NCBI RefSeq assembly: GCF_024639375.1 | Contig: NZ_JAHEIM010000002.1 | Span: forward strand, 78,107 to 142,106 | Direction of reading: 5' to 3' | From: Rhodoluna sp. | Lineage (GTDB): Bacteria > Actinomycetota > Actinomycetes > Actinomycetales > Microbacteriaceae | Length of the DNA stretch: 64,000 nt | Shown: positions 17,629 to 26,269 of the stretch, piece after piece | Layout of the letters: every line of letters begins with the position of its first letter | Position numbering within the stretch: the first letter of the stretch is position 1 | Notes under the pieces: generated by a model | Told to the model about the DNA's origin: nothing | Seen by the model: the letters and a program-made list of their open reading frames with translations, nothing else | Database searches by the model: none | Position numbers and translations under genes: made by a program

Positions 17629-19446
17629 TTAACCAATGATTTCGACTGTGCCTGATGATCCGTCAACGCGAAGCATCATGCCTGTCTTAATCTTTGTTGA
17701 CGCAGAACCGGTTCCGGTCACGGCTGGCAGGCCGTATTCGCGACAAACGATGGCTGCGTGGCTCATCATGCCGCCGATGTCGGTAACAGTTGCCTTGATC
17801 TTGCCGAATACCGGACCCCATGACGGTGCAGTAACTGGCGCAACGAGGATTTCGCCCTGCTGCAACTGGTCTAACTGTTCTGGGCCGGTGATAATGCGGG
17901 CGATGCCCTCGACAACACCTGGTGATGCGGCCATGCCCTTCAATTGGTTCGGGTCATCGTCGTCGCTGCCCAACCACTGCGCCACCTGCTCGGTGGTGAT
18001 ACCCCAAAGCATGATGGTGAATGGCTCGTTGATTTCTGCAGGTGGCTCGTTGAATGCCGGAACCGGACGAGCGGTTGCCAAAGCATCAACGATCTTGCGG
18101 CGGCGTTCGATCTCTTCTGGCCAGTAGCTTGGCGCGATGCAGTCTGCGCCCACTCCCCAACCGGTGGCAAGGTCGAACAACACTGGTCGAACTTCATCGC
18201 GGGTTAGGTACAACATGTCATCTGGGTTGTTCCAGAATCCGTAGCCATGAAGCACTCGGGATAGTTGGCGAACCTTGCGCCAGAACACACCCATTGTCCA
18301 GTGCTCGATGTAGAAGTTGTGGTCTTCAACGTATGGATAAACAATGCGAGCAAGACCAAGCTTGCCTTCGAATGTTGCCAAAGCCTCTGGGCTCAACAGT
18401 TCGCCGTATTCAGAGACGATTCGGTCACGCTCAACGATTAGGGCATCCTTAGGGCGGTGTAGCTGCTCACCCTTAACCGCACGCGCTACGTAGTCCTGGA
18501 TGTATCCCATAGGCAGGTCTAGGTGATCGCGCCAGTAGACGTCTGAACCGTAGAAACCATTGCCCGAGGTGTAGTTGAACCAAGGGTCCTGTGCGTTGTT
18601 CCAAGCGGTAACCCACTCGCGACCCTTTTCGGTCTTAGCAAGCTCAGCAAGAATGTCATCCGCGCCGTTCTTGGTAGCAAATACATCGCCAAGACCAAGG
18701 TTGCTCGCCAACATTGCCAAGCTCTTGAGTTCATCGTCTGGACGGAATAGAACAGAGTCCACACCCATAACCATCTTGGCAACTGCCAAGTCAGGAATGT
18801 TTGGGAACGATTCTTTACAGAAGCTAAAGAAGTCAAGGTAAGCAACGTAGCCGAGGTTTAGGAACTCGAAGTGGTATTCCCAGTTGCGGTAACAAAGCTG
18901 AATTAGGCGATCGTAGTCAGCCATCATCTTTGCAGTTGGGTCAATGCCCGCACCTGACTCGATGTCGGCCCAATCCACCATCTCTGGCAGTGCCTTGAAT
19001 TCGATGGCGTCCATCTCTTCGATGGTTGCGTGAACCTTCTTCTTCCAGTTCTCAAGCAAGCTCTCCCAGTTTTGGAAGTAGTGACCGGCGCGCTGCAAGA
19101 AGTGAGGCACGCGATCTGCAATAAGTTCTGGCGCAACACCAACCGGGCTCATGTAGCAGAAGCCGTTGTGAATGCGGAACTCAATTCCGTTGGCTGGCGG
19201 GATGATGTAGTGACGGGTGTTGTAGGCACCTAGACAGCGAACTGCGTATTCAACACCAATGGTTTCGAATGGCTTGAATACGTTAGGCCAGTGCTGGCTG
19301 TCACAGAACCAAAATTTCTGGTCTTCTTTTTCGCGCAGGTTGTCGCGAAAGACCATGTTGTAGGGGTAAAGCTCTTGCCAACCCTCAGCGCCAGCCGGTG
19401 CAGCTAGATCATATGGGGAGTCAAAACTTTTGCGCTTTTGAGACAT
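17629..19446 (-). CDS. PEP-synthase-like subunit with phosphohistidine domain (aryl-phosphate synthase, large subunit)
   Basis: 605 residues. The C-terminal part (about 500-605) is a PEP-utilising mobile domain with the phospho-accepting His in GGMMSHAAIVCREYGLPAV (His about 563). The long N-terminal part is not the ATP-grasp of true PEP synthase and presumably binds the phenol. The size and His position closely match the ~70-kDa subunit of phenylphosphate synthase from anaerobic phenol degraders, and the CreH/CreI proteins that phosphorylate 4-cresol. It lacks the PEP/pyruvate TIM-barrel catalytic sequence, so it is not a PEP synthase. Pairs with the gene at 19509-20591. Confidence 0.8.
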   Translation of the reverse strand: MSQKRKSFDSPYDLAAPAGAEGWQELYPYNMVFRDNLREKEDQKFWFCDSQHWPNVFKPFETIGVEYAVRCLGAYNTRHYIIPPANGIEFRIHNGFCYMSPVGVAPELIADRVPHFLQRAGHYFQNWESLLENWKKKVHATIEEMDAIEFKALPEMVDWADIESGAGIDPTAKMMADYDRLIQLCYRNWEYHFEFLNLGYVAYLDFFSFCKESFPNIPDLAVAKMVMGVDSVLFRPDDELKSLAMLASNLGLGDVFATKNGADDILAELAKTEKGREWVTAWNNAQDPWFNYTSGNGFYGSDVYWRDHLDLPMGYIQDYVARAVKGEQLHRPKDALIVERDRIVSEYGELLSPEALATFEGKLGLARIVYPYVEDHNFYIEHWTMGVFWRKVRQLSRVLHGYGFWNNPDDMLYLTRDEVRPVLFDLATGWGVGADCIAPSYWPEEIERRRKIVDALATARPVPAFNEPPAEINEPFTIMLWGITTEQVAQWLGSDDDDPNQLKGMAASPGVVEGIARIITGPEQLDQLQQGEILVAPVTAPSWGPVFGKIKATVTDIGGMMSHAAIVCREYGLPAVTGTGSASTKIKTGMMLRVDGSSGTVEIIG

Positions 19447-19508
19447 GTCTAATCACTTTCTTAGTTCTCTTCGTTGAGGAGTTGCAGAGTGTTGTGACGC
19501 GATAAGTG

Positions 19509-20591
19509 CTAGCTACCGGTTTTGCCGGCGCGGTCGGTGGATATCTGAGCCATGAGCGAAGTTGTGATCGCTTCAATTCCCGACCCCATTGAGGTGTACT
19601 TCACCTCTGCTGGTTTTTGCGACCAAACGGTTTCAGGGCGTGATTGCAGTAGCAACACGTTTTGACCGTCTGGAAGATCTGCATCGATTGCCCATTCGAT
19701 GTCTTGCACACATCCGTAGTGCTTTTCGGCACTCTTGGCTAGGCGGGCTACAGCAATGATTTCTTCGCTGCTAAGTGATGGCTTGTTTCGGCGAGCTTCA
19801 TCAACTTCTTGCTTGATGATGCCGCCCTTGCCATCTGGGATAAGTTCTTCGTGCTTGTCGCTAATGATGGTCTTTACCGGGTGCAACATGATCTTGTCGA
19901 TAACGAAGTTGTCTGGAGTGACTTCACCAGAAACCACCATTTCGCCTAGGCCCCAGCTTGAGTCGATAACAATCTTTGAGCGGTCACCGTTGCTTGGGTC
20001 GATGGTCATGGCAACACCAGAGGTGCGTGAGTTCACCATTTTTTGAACGGCAACAGCCATGGACAAACCTTCATCGGCAATGTTGTTTGCCTTGCGGTAG
20101 GTGATTGCACGAGATGTGTAAAGGCTGGCCCAGCACTCGCGAATCTTTTGCATCACATTGTCGCGACCGATAATCCATAGGTAAGTGTCTTGCTGACCGG
20201 CAAATGATGCATCTGGAAGGTCTTCGGCGGTAGCGCTTGAACGAACCGCTACAGGTACCTCGCCACCACACAACTGCATGAGTTCGTCGTAGGCCTTGTG
20301 TGTTTCCTCGTGCACATCTGAAGGAACAGGCTGCTGCATGATCATGTCGCGAATTTTGGCCGATGCCTGGTCTACTGCCGCAACATCATTGATGTCAATG
20401 TTGGCCAGAAGAGCCTCAATGTTTTCGAACAAATCGGTTCCGCGCATCACCTCGTCGTAGGCATCCGTGGTGACTGCAAAACCAGGAGGAACAGGCGCGC
20501 CTGCTTTGGTCATGATGGCGAGGCTGGTGCACTTGCCGCCTAGACGCTCGTGCTGAGGTGTCTCTGCACTGTCGAAAGGGAATGTATACAT
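19509..20591 (-). CDS. PEP-synthase-like ATP-binding subunit (aryl-phosphate synthase, small subunit)
   Basis: 360 residues equal to the N-terminal ATP-grasp/PPDK_N domain of PEP synthase alone: LGGKCTSLAIMTKAGAPVPPG at the start, [20 protein letters not shown] (ATP-binding arginine loop) and LLLQSRPETVW at the end. In the two-subunit scheme this part uses ATP to phosphorylate the His on the large subunit, matching the ~40-kDa subunit of phenylphosphate synthase and one of CreH/CreI. ATG 20591 is chosen because MYTFPFDSAETP fits the domain start and AAGGA lies ten bases upstream; a 56-codon in-frame extension overlaps the P450 gene. Confidence 0.8.
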   Translation of the reverse strand: MYTFPFDSAETPQHERLGGKCTSLAIMTKAGAPVPPGFAVTTDAYDEVMRGTDLFENIEALLANIDINDVAAVDQASAKIRDMIMQQPVPSDVHEETHKAYDELMQLCGGEVPVAVRSSATAEDLPDASFAGQQDTYLWIIGRDNVMQKIRECWASLYTSRAITYRKANNIADEGLSMAVAVQKMVNSRTSGVAMTIDPSNGDRSKIVIDSSWGLGEMVVSGEVTPDNFVIDKIMLHPVKTIISDKHEELIPDGKGGIIKQEVDEARRNKPSLSSEEIIAVARLAKSAEKHYGCVQDIEWAIDADLPDGQNVLLLQSRPETVWSQKPAEVKYTSMGSGIEAITTSLMAQISTDRAGKTGS

Positions 20592-20643
20592 CGTTGTAGG
20601 TTTCCTTTTGGTTGAGCTGATTGTGTTGACTAACCCCGAAGGA

Positions 20644-21879
20644 TTAGTTCCATTCCACTGGTACTGCTGTTGGTACTCGGAAGGAGAGATTTTCTCCAAA
20701 CTTGATTTCAGTTTCTGGTTTGAGGCGCAGTGAAGGCACATTCTTGGTGATCTCCTCAAGTGCTACTTTTGCCTGCAACTTGGCCAACATGTTGCCAAGG
20801 CAGTAGTGAATGCCATAGCCAAAGGCCAGGTGGTTGCGTGAGTTCTCGCGGTCGATGTTAAAAGCATCTGGTTGATCAAACACGTTCTCGTCGCGGTTTG
20901 CAGAGCCCATGACTAGCAAAATCTCAGATCCCTTTGGAATCTTCACGCCACCGATTTCGCCGTCTTGAACTGCCTTGCGGCGCCAAGCCACGATGCTTGG
21001 TGAGTAGCGCAAAACTTCATCGATTGCACCAGGGATCTTTTCTGGGTCGGCAACCAACGCTTCGTATGCCACGCGGTGCTGAAGCAAAACACGAACGGCG
21101 TTTGAGATCAAAGTTGTGGTGGTTTCGTGACCTGCAAAAAGCATGCTGTAAAGCACAGATGCAATTTCGTGGTCGCTGATTTCATCGCCGGCCTGCTGCA
21201 AAGCAACCATGTCTGAAACCAAGTTGTCACCTGGGTTGGCATGAGCATTCGCTACAAGCTCCTGACAGAATGACCAATACTTAACCAAGTTGTGAGCGTG
21301 AGGAATCTGCTCTTCGTCAGTTAGCTCACCCCAGGTGATAACCGCACGGCTAGTAGCCCACGCCTTAACCTCTGGAATCTTTTCAACTGGCACACCAAGC
21401 AAGGTAAGAATTGTGATTGCCGGAAGTTCGTAAGCGATGTCTGCAAGGATGTCGCCACCGGCATCTCCCTTGGCCAACATTTCGCCAATCATGATGTTTG
21501 TGTTGTCGCGAATGAAAGGCTCAAGCACTTTGTAGCGGCGAGGAGTAAAAGCCTTTGAAGCAACTGCGCGAATGCGAGTGTGCTCTGGCGGAATGCGCGC
21601 TGAAAGACCTGAGTAGGCAGTAAAGCCACCGTCATCCATCACCTTCTTGGCTGCCGCACTAATTGGGCGCACCGGAGCCTGGGCATTTTCAGATGAGAAG
21701 GTTTGCCAGTTTTCAAAAACCGACTTCACGTCGTCATAGCGAGTGACTACGTAGTAGCCAACACGGTCATCAAACATAACCGGCTGCTCTTTGCGCAACT
21801 CTTCGTATGAAGGAAAAGGGTTGTTCATATCGAACGGTTCGAACCCGTGGTATCCAGCTGGGCAAACTGCGTCTGACAT
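20644..21879 (-). CDS. Cytochrome P450 (CreJ-like)
   Basis: 411 residues. I-helix AGHETTTT (about 249-256), ExxR as EVLR (288-291) and heme-ligating Cys 360 in FGYGIHYCLG. Bacterial soluble class I P450. Its operon supplies a [2Fe-2S] ferredoxin and reductase, and upstream aryl-phosphate synthase subunits, the combination used by CreJEF to oxidise the methyl group of 4-methylphenyl phosphate. Substrate is therefore inferred by context. Strong Shine-Dalgarno GAGGAG lies seven bases before the ATG. First gene of the leftward run. Confidence 0.88.
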   Translation of the reverse strand: MSDAVCPAGYHGFEPFDMNNPFPSYEELRKEQPVMFDDRVGYYVVTRYDDVKSVFENWQTFSSENAQAPVRPISAAAKKVMDDGGFTAYSGLSARIPPEHTRIRAVASKAFTPRRYKVLEPFIRDNTNIMIGEMLAKGDAGGDILADIAYELPAITILTLLGVPVEKIPEVKAWATSRAVITWGELTDEEQIPHAHNLVKYWSFCQELVANAHANPGDNLVSDMVALQQAGDEISDHEIASVLYSMLFAGHETTTTLISNAVRVLLQHRVAYEALVADPEKIPGAIDEVLRYSPSIVAWRRKAVQDGEIGGVKIPKGSEILLVMGSANRDENVFDQPDAFNIDRENSRNHLAFGYGIHYCLGNMLAKLQAKVALEEITKNVPSLRLKPETEIKFGENLSFRVPTAVPVEWN

Positions 21880-21917
21880 CTATGTCTCCTCAAAAGTATT
21901 TCGCTTATTGGAATACT

Positions 21918-21962
21918 TTCTCACCGCGAGGTGAACCGGAAACGTATTCTCACTGAGTGAGA
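21918..21962 (-). promoter_or_regulatory. P450 upstream region: repeated palindromic elements
   Basis: Two elements 29 bases apart begin with the same TTCTCAC: one with inverted arms TCACC/GGTGA (21921-21934), one a perfect TCTCACT-G-AGTGAGA (21948-21962). They lie 42-83 bases upstream of the P450 start, where an activator or repressor such as the adjacent IclR protein could bind. Function inferred. Confidence 0.4.
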
Positions 21963-21988
21963 TGAAGTTGCCAATGCGTTATAAACGC

Positions 21989-22771
21989 CTAGCGAAGGTT
22001 AACCCTGGAAAACCGCTTGTGCTGGGGCTTTAAGGCGTTTTGAATGCGCTCGGCGGTGCCTTTCAAATAAGGCAGCAAAGACTGAAGTTCAGCCGCTCTG
22101 GATGACTCCACAACGATTCCAACAGAGGCAATCGTCTCGCCGCCAATCACAATGGGCACAGCGATTGAAGAGGCACCCAGGCGCAGCTGCTCAACCGTAA
22201 TCGAGAAGCCCTGGCGCGCGACCATCCGCAGTTCAACCACCAAACTCTCACGGTTTAGCGTGGTCTTTTGGGTTGGAGCCGCCAGCTTTTTATCAAGGTA
22301 GGCGCCGACAAACCATTCAGGCTCGGCAGCCAATAAAACACGACCAACCGCGGTTGCGTGCAACGGAATCTTGGAGCCAACCCTGGTTGCTGTTGGCATC
22401 TTCTTTGAACCATAGATCTTGTCGACATAGAGCGCGGTTGCTCCTTGGCGAATGGCGAGGTGAACGTTTTCGTGAACCAACTCAAATAGATCCTGCAAAA
22501 AAGGGCGAACCACATGCTCGCGCTGGCTGATGCCGGCCAACTGCCCCAGCTCCCAAATTCGCACACCCACTTGGTAAGTGCCGTCTTGGTTTTTAGACAA
22601 CGCACCCCAAAGCTCAAGGTCACCAACTATGCGGTATGTGGTCGACAACGGAATCATTGTCTTTTTCGAAATCTCAGAAATTGTGAGCGGAAACGATGTG
22701 CCCTCAAAGGCAGCCAGAACACTTAGCAATCGATCGGTGACCGCAACCGCACCTTGCTTGGGCTGTTTCAT
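21989..22771 (-). CDS. IclR-family regulator of the cre-like cluster
   Basis: 260 residues. N-terminal winged helix (about 10-75) with LTISEISKKTMIPLSTTYRIVGDLE, then the IclR effector domain (about 85-250) with LHATAVGRVLLAA and QLRLGASSIAVPIV. IclR proteins commonly control aromatic degradation genes and bind aromatic acids. It lies upstream of the P450 on the same strand, 109 bases apart, and divergent from the DUF1932 gene, so it is the likely regulator of the cre-like operon (CreR role by position). Effector unknown. Confidence 0.85.
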   Translation of the reverse strand: MKQPKQGAVAVTDRLLSVLAAFEGTSFPLTISEISKKTMIPLSTTYRIVGDLELWGALSKNQDGTYQVGVRIWELGQLAGISQREHVVRPFLQDLFELVHENVHLAIRQGATALYVDKIYGSKKMPTATRVGSKIPLHATAVGRVLLAAEPEWFVGAYLDKKLAAPTQKTTLNRESLVVELRMVARQGFSITVEQLRLGASSIAVPIVIGGETIASVGIVVESSRAAELQSLLPYLKGTAERIQNALKPQHKRFSRVNLR

Positions 22772-22789
22772 GCCGAAAGAGTATCAGCA

Positions 22790-22806
22790 TTCCCATTCAA
22801 TGGGAA
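22790..22806. promoter_or_regulatory. Perfect palindrome TTCCCATT-C-AATGGGAA, candidate IclR operator
   Basis: Eight-base inverted arms with a single central base lie in the 70-base gap between the IclR gene (18 bases from its ATG) and the divergent DUF1932 gene. Position suits autoregulation and control of the divergent gene. Not tested. Confidence 0.5.
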
Positions 22807-22841
22807 AGGGCATCCGAGCGCATGGCACCTAAACTTTAGCC

Positions 22842-23624
22842 ATGAAGGTTACGGTGCTAGGGCTCGGCGAGGCCAGTTCGCTAATTGCAAAAGGTTTAGC
22901 CGAACAGGGCGTTGAAGTCGTGGCCTTTGACTTTGCCCAAAAAGACAACCCAGTGGTGCCTCAAATTGACGACGCTGCGGATGCCGTTTCCGATGCCGAC
23001 GTCGTGCTTTCACTCAACTCGTCCACCTTGGCAACCAAGTATGCCGAGCAGGTTGCGAGCCACCTAATGGCAGGTGCTTTGTATTGCGACCTGAACGTCA
23101 GCACTCCCGCGCTAAAGCGCAAACTTAGCGAGATGTTTCCTGAAGGCTCATTCGTCGATGTGGCCGTGATGAAGCCAGTTGCTGGGCTAGCCGAAAAGGT
23201 GCCTCTTTCGTTTGCAGGCTCAGGCGCAGAAAAGTTCATGGCACTTTTCAAAAGCCTAGATATGAATCTCACGTATGTTTCGGATGTGCCCGGCGAAGCC
23301 GCCGCTCGCAATTTGTTGAGCAACATGCTGGCGAAAAATATTGCCGGTGCCGTTATTGATTACATGTGGGCGGCAGAACAACTGGGCTTGCAGGATTGGG
23401 CATTCGAAGAACTTCAACAAGAGTTTGACTCAATGACTGCAGCAACCGCCAAGGGTCACCTTGTTGACACAGTGAAACATGCCAAGCGCCGCGAAATCGA
23501 AATGATGGATGTGGTTGAAATGCTTGAAGGCGTGAATTACCAAAGTCTTTTTGCAGCACCGAATCAACTGATTTACAACAAGATCTACCACCTAAAAAAG
23601 GTGCCGTTCAGCGATCAAGAATAA
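22842..23624 (+). CDS. 6-phosphogluconate-dehydrogenase-like NAD-binding protein (DUF1932 type)
   Basis: 260 residues. N-terminal Rossmann fold (VTVLGLGEASSLIAKGLAEQG) as in beta-hydroxyacid dehydrogenases, and a helical C-terminal domain (about 165-255) of the kind found in DUF1932/6PGDH-like proteins. A Lys in AARNLLSNMLAKNIAGAVI occupies the area of the usual catalytic Lys. The substrate is not known, and no step of the 4-cresol or 4,5-cleavage routes obviously needs it. It is divergent from the cre-type IclR gene and convergent with the ROK gene (4 bases apart). Confidence 0.65.
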   Translation: MKVTVLGLGEASSLIAKGLAEQGVEVVAFDFAQKDNPVVPQIDDAADAVSDADVVLSLNSSTLATKYAEQVASHLMAGALYCDLNVSTPALKRKLSEMFPEGSFVDVAVMKPVAGLAEKVPLSFAGSGAEKFMALFKSLDMNLTYVSDVPGEAAARNLLSNMLAKNIAGAVIDYMWAAEQLGLQDWAFEELQQEFDSMTAATAKGHLVDTVKHAKRREIEMMDVVEMLEGVNYQSLFAAPNQLIYNKIYHLKKVPFSDQE

Positions 23625-23628
23625 GTAG

Positions 23629-24975
23629 TTACCAAATGTAGGTCGGGCCCTCGGCAATTGGGCCAAGCGCAGGCACCATGCCGTTATCCTTCAACATGAG
23701 CGGCCTGTTTAGAACTCGAATGAACACTTCTTGAAGGGCACCAACGCGAGCAGCGCGAGCCCCGAATGCAGCCGGGCGAAACACCGAGCGGCCGTCTTGT
23801 TCAACATAGCCTTCAACGGTTTGAAAGAAATTTGGGCGACGGGTTAGGTCTTCAGAGTTGAGCTCGAGAATCTCGAAGATCTCTGCCCAATAGCCTCCGA
23901 GAACAATGAAGTCTGGATCATAAAGAAGAGCCAAAGTCTCGGCAAATTTGTTGAGTTGCTTTCGTATTTTGCGACTGGCTTCAACAGCGGCTTCATCGCC
24001 ATTTTTGAGATTGTCCACAAATACCTGCAACGCACCTTGCAATCCGCTCTCGGTGATTTGGCTGCCGAGGCCAGCAAGTTCAAGCACCTTCCTTGGCCCA
24101 ACCTGCGCCACCAAACAGCCCCTGCGACCACAGTCACAAATTTCACCATTTGAATCAACTTCAATGTGAGCCAAGATTGGGCTCATGCCCTGAGCGCCAA
24201 CCAGCAAATTGCCGTCAAGAATAATTGCCGAGCTGATGCCGGTGTCGGGCTTCAGATAAACCACAGACTTCGGATAACCAAGGCGCAAACGCTTGAGCGC
24301 TTCAAACTCGGCTTTTGCAGCAACGTTGACGCCAGAGACCAAAGAAATGGAATCGCGCATTTGTGGAATGCGAGCCTCCATGAGACCAACTAGGTCAACT
24401 GGTCCGTTCCAACCCAATTCTTTAGACTGCAAAACAATTGGCTTCTCGCCTCGAACCGCAGCGCCCACAACTAGCACCATGTGAATTGGCCGGCTGCCGT
24501 TATTGGCAATGCTTTCGCGGTGTTGCTGAATGGTGTTTGCCATCACCTTTACAACGGTTTCGACATCGCCAAGTTTGGCCTTGTGCGGTTCGCGATCAAC
24601 ACGCAAGATTCGACCGGTTAGATCAAGGCTTTCTGTGATGATTTCTGTTTCGCTAACCTCGCAAATTACAACCGCTAATTGTTTGCCGTCGAAGGTGAGC
24701 AACTTGCTAGGCCGACCAGCGGCAGGCTTTGAAGTTGAAGCCTCAACCGCTAACCCCAGAGCCTCAAGCTCTGGAATCAAGCCGGTCAAACTTGCTTTGG
24801 CTAGGCCGGTGCGGTCAGCGATTTCGGAGCGCGAAGTTGGCTGCGCAAACAGCAAGTCATGCAAAACCACCGCAAGGTTGCGCTCACGAAGATCAGCGCC
24901 GTCGACTCTTGCTGGAGAGCGAAACTGATTATCCTGAGAACCCATTGAGAAAGCATCCCACATTAGGTTCGTCAC
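23629..24975 (-). CDS. ROK-family transcriptional regulator
   Basis: 448 residues. N-terminal winged helix (about 25-85: NLAVVLHDLLFAQPTSRSEIADRTGLAKASLTGLI) followed by a ROK ASKHA fold with the zinc motif CDCGRRGC (about 275-282). The helix-turn-helix makes it a regulator rather than a sugar kinase. GTG 24975 is supported by GAGGA seven bases upstream. It is 14 bases downstream of the aryl-alcohol dehydrogenase gene and likely cotranscribed, so it probably controls the divergent transporter promoter at 26.1 kb. An aromatic-related effector would be unusual for ROK proteins. Confidence 0.82.
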   Translation of the reverse strand: MTNLMWDAFSMGSQDNQFRSPARVDGADLRERNLAVVLHDLLFAQPTSRSEIADRTGLAKASLTGLIPELEALGLAVEASTSKPAAGRPSKLLTFDGKQLAVVICEVSETEIITESLDLTGRILRVDREPHKAKLGDVETVVKVMANTIQQHRESIANNGSRPIHMVLVVGAAVRGEKPIVLQSKELGWNGPVDLVGLMEARIPQMRDSISLVSGVNVAAKAEFEALKRLRLGYPKSVVYLKPDTGISSAIILDGNLLVGAQGMSPILAHIEVDSNGEICDCGRRGCLVAQVGPRKVLELAGLGSQITESGLQGALQVFVDNLKNGDEAAVEASRKIRKQLNKFAETLALLYDPDFIVLGGYWAEIFEILELNSEDLTRRPNFFQTVEGYVEQDGRSVFRPAAFGARAARVGALQEVFIRVLNRPLMLKDNGMVPALGPIAEGPTYIW

Positions 24976-24989
24976 TTGAAAATCCTCAA

Positions 24990-26096
24990 CTAGCCTTCGT
25001 GAGGCATGATCAAAACAGGCTTCAAAACATCCCCTGAATAAGAAGCGGCCAATGCCTCGTTGATTTGGTCGAGAGGGAACTCAACCACCAATTCGTCGTA
25101 AGGGAATCGACCCTGGGCATTTAGCGCAAGTAATCCGGAGATTAGTTTTTTGCTGGTGCCTTCGCCACCGAGGATGCCGATGATGCGCTTGCCCCAAAGG
25201 GTAGTGATGTGATCAGCGGTAAATTCGGCGCCTGCCGGTGCCCCACCAATCAAGCAAGTGGTGCCCAACATGCCAACGCTGTCGATTGCCTGGCGAACCA
25301 CTTTGATATTGCCGGTGCATTCAACGGCGTAGTCAGCCAGGCCGCCAAGAATCTTTTTGATCTCTTCAACCGGATTGCTGGTGCCGGCATTGATGGTGTG
25401 GGTTGCACCAAATTTGCGGGCAAGCGCTAGGCGAGAGTCATTTAGGTCAACTCCAATAATTGCCTTGGCTCCCGTATTTTTTGCCGCCATGATGGCTGCC
25501 AGACCAACAGCGCCGGTGCCATAAATAACGATCGTTGAACCAAGCTCAGGCTTTAGAGCGTTGAAGATTGCACCAGCGCCGGTTGAAATGCCGCAGGCCA
25601 ACGGCCCCAATTTGCGAACGTCAGCGCCTTCGGGGGCACGCACCAGGCTGGCAGCTCGAGCCACTGCGTAGGTGGCAAATGATGACTGACCAAAGAAGTG
25701 CGAGTGAATCTTTTCGCCGTTGCGAGAAAGGGCAGTCGAACCATCGGCACGGCCACCGCCAGCCAAAAGTGGGCCAAGTTGGTCGCAGTAACGAGGCTGG
25801 CCGCTTAGGCAATGCTCGCACTCGCCACACCAAGGCCAACCAATGATTACTGCGTCGCCTGGCTTGAAGTCAGTCACATCCGAGGCTACTGAATGAACTA
25901 TGCCTGAGCCCTCATGGCCTAGAACGCCAGGAGTCGGAAACGGCAGGTCGGCATGCTGGGCAAGGCCATCGGTGTGGCAAATGCCCGCTGCAACGATCTT
26001 GATAACCACTTCGCCTGGGCCGGGTTCGCCCAGTTCCAGGCTTTCGATGCCGAATGGTTCATTGTATGAATTAAGTACTGCTGCTGTTACCTTCAT
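24990..26096 (-). CDS. Zinc-dependent aryl-alcohol dehydrogenase
   Basis: 368 residues, medium-chain dehydrogenase. Catalytic zinc region GICHTDG (Cys about 38) and GHEGSGIV (His about 61); structural zinc CGECEHCLSGQPRYC (about 90-104). NAD-binding IYGTGAVGLAAIMAA (about 191-205), with Asp in GVDLND for NAD. The CGISTGAGA segment is typical of benzyl-alcohol dehydrogenases of aromatic pathways. It probably oxidises a benzylic alcohol to the aldehyde for the dehydrogenase at 31039-32493. It is divergent from the ABC transporter genes. Confidence 0.82.
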   Translation of the reverse strand: MKVTAAVLNSYNEPFGIESLELGEPGPGEVVIKIVAAGICHTDGLAQHADLPFPTPGVLGHEGSGIVHSVASDVTDFKPGDAVIIGWPWCGECEHCLSGQPRYCDQLGPLLAGGGRADGSTALSRNGEKIHSHFFGQSSFATYAVARAASLVRAPEGADVRKLGPLACGISTGAGAIFNALKPELGSTIVIYGTGAVGLAAIMAAKNTGAKAIIGVDLNDSRLALARKFGATHTINAGTSNPVEEIKKILGGLADYAVECTGNIKVVRQAIDSVGMLGTTCLIGGAPAGAEFTADHITTLWGKRIIGILGGEGTSKKLISGLLALNAQGRFPYDELVVEFPLDQINEALAASYSGDVLKPVLIMPHEG

Positions 26097-26119
26097 GCCA
26101 ACTCCTTTGTTGTTTAGGC

Positions 26120-26139
26120 CGTTGCAAACTATTACAACG
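26120..26139. promoter_or_regulatory. Inverted repeat CGTTG-N10-CAACG, candidate ROK operator
   Basis: An imperfect 20-base palindrome with inner AA/TT symmetry, 24 bases upstream of the aryl-alcohol dehydrogenase start, in the 173-base divergent gap (26097-26269). The rest of the gap is AT-rich and carries TTGAAA at 26187-26192. Symmetry and place suit an operator for the ROK regulator. Confidence 0.4.
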
Positions 26140-26269
26140 CATAAATGTCTCAGATAGATAACGAATCGACATATTTATTTCATCTCTTGAAAATAATGCC
26201 TAAACTCATCAACAACTCCGTTCTGGAGTGCACCAACTCAAAAAGCTTTGAAAAGAAAGATTGAGACAA

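Noticed and set aside
17636..18127. A 163-codon plus-strand frame inside the aryl-phosphate synthase large-subunit gene
   Set aside because: Antisense to the phosphohistidine domain; composition is that of a shadow frame.
17629..20591. Annotation of the two PEP-synthase-like genes as a frameshifted PEP synthase
   Set aside because: The large protein has a long N-terminal region with no PEP-synthase counterpart, the barrel domain is absent, the genes are separated by 62 bases with their own starts, and a normal ppsA exists at 53288-55651.
23629..24975. ROK protein as sugar kinase
   Set aside because: A clear winged-helix domain precedes the ROK fold, so it is a regulator.
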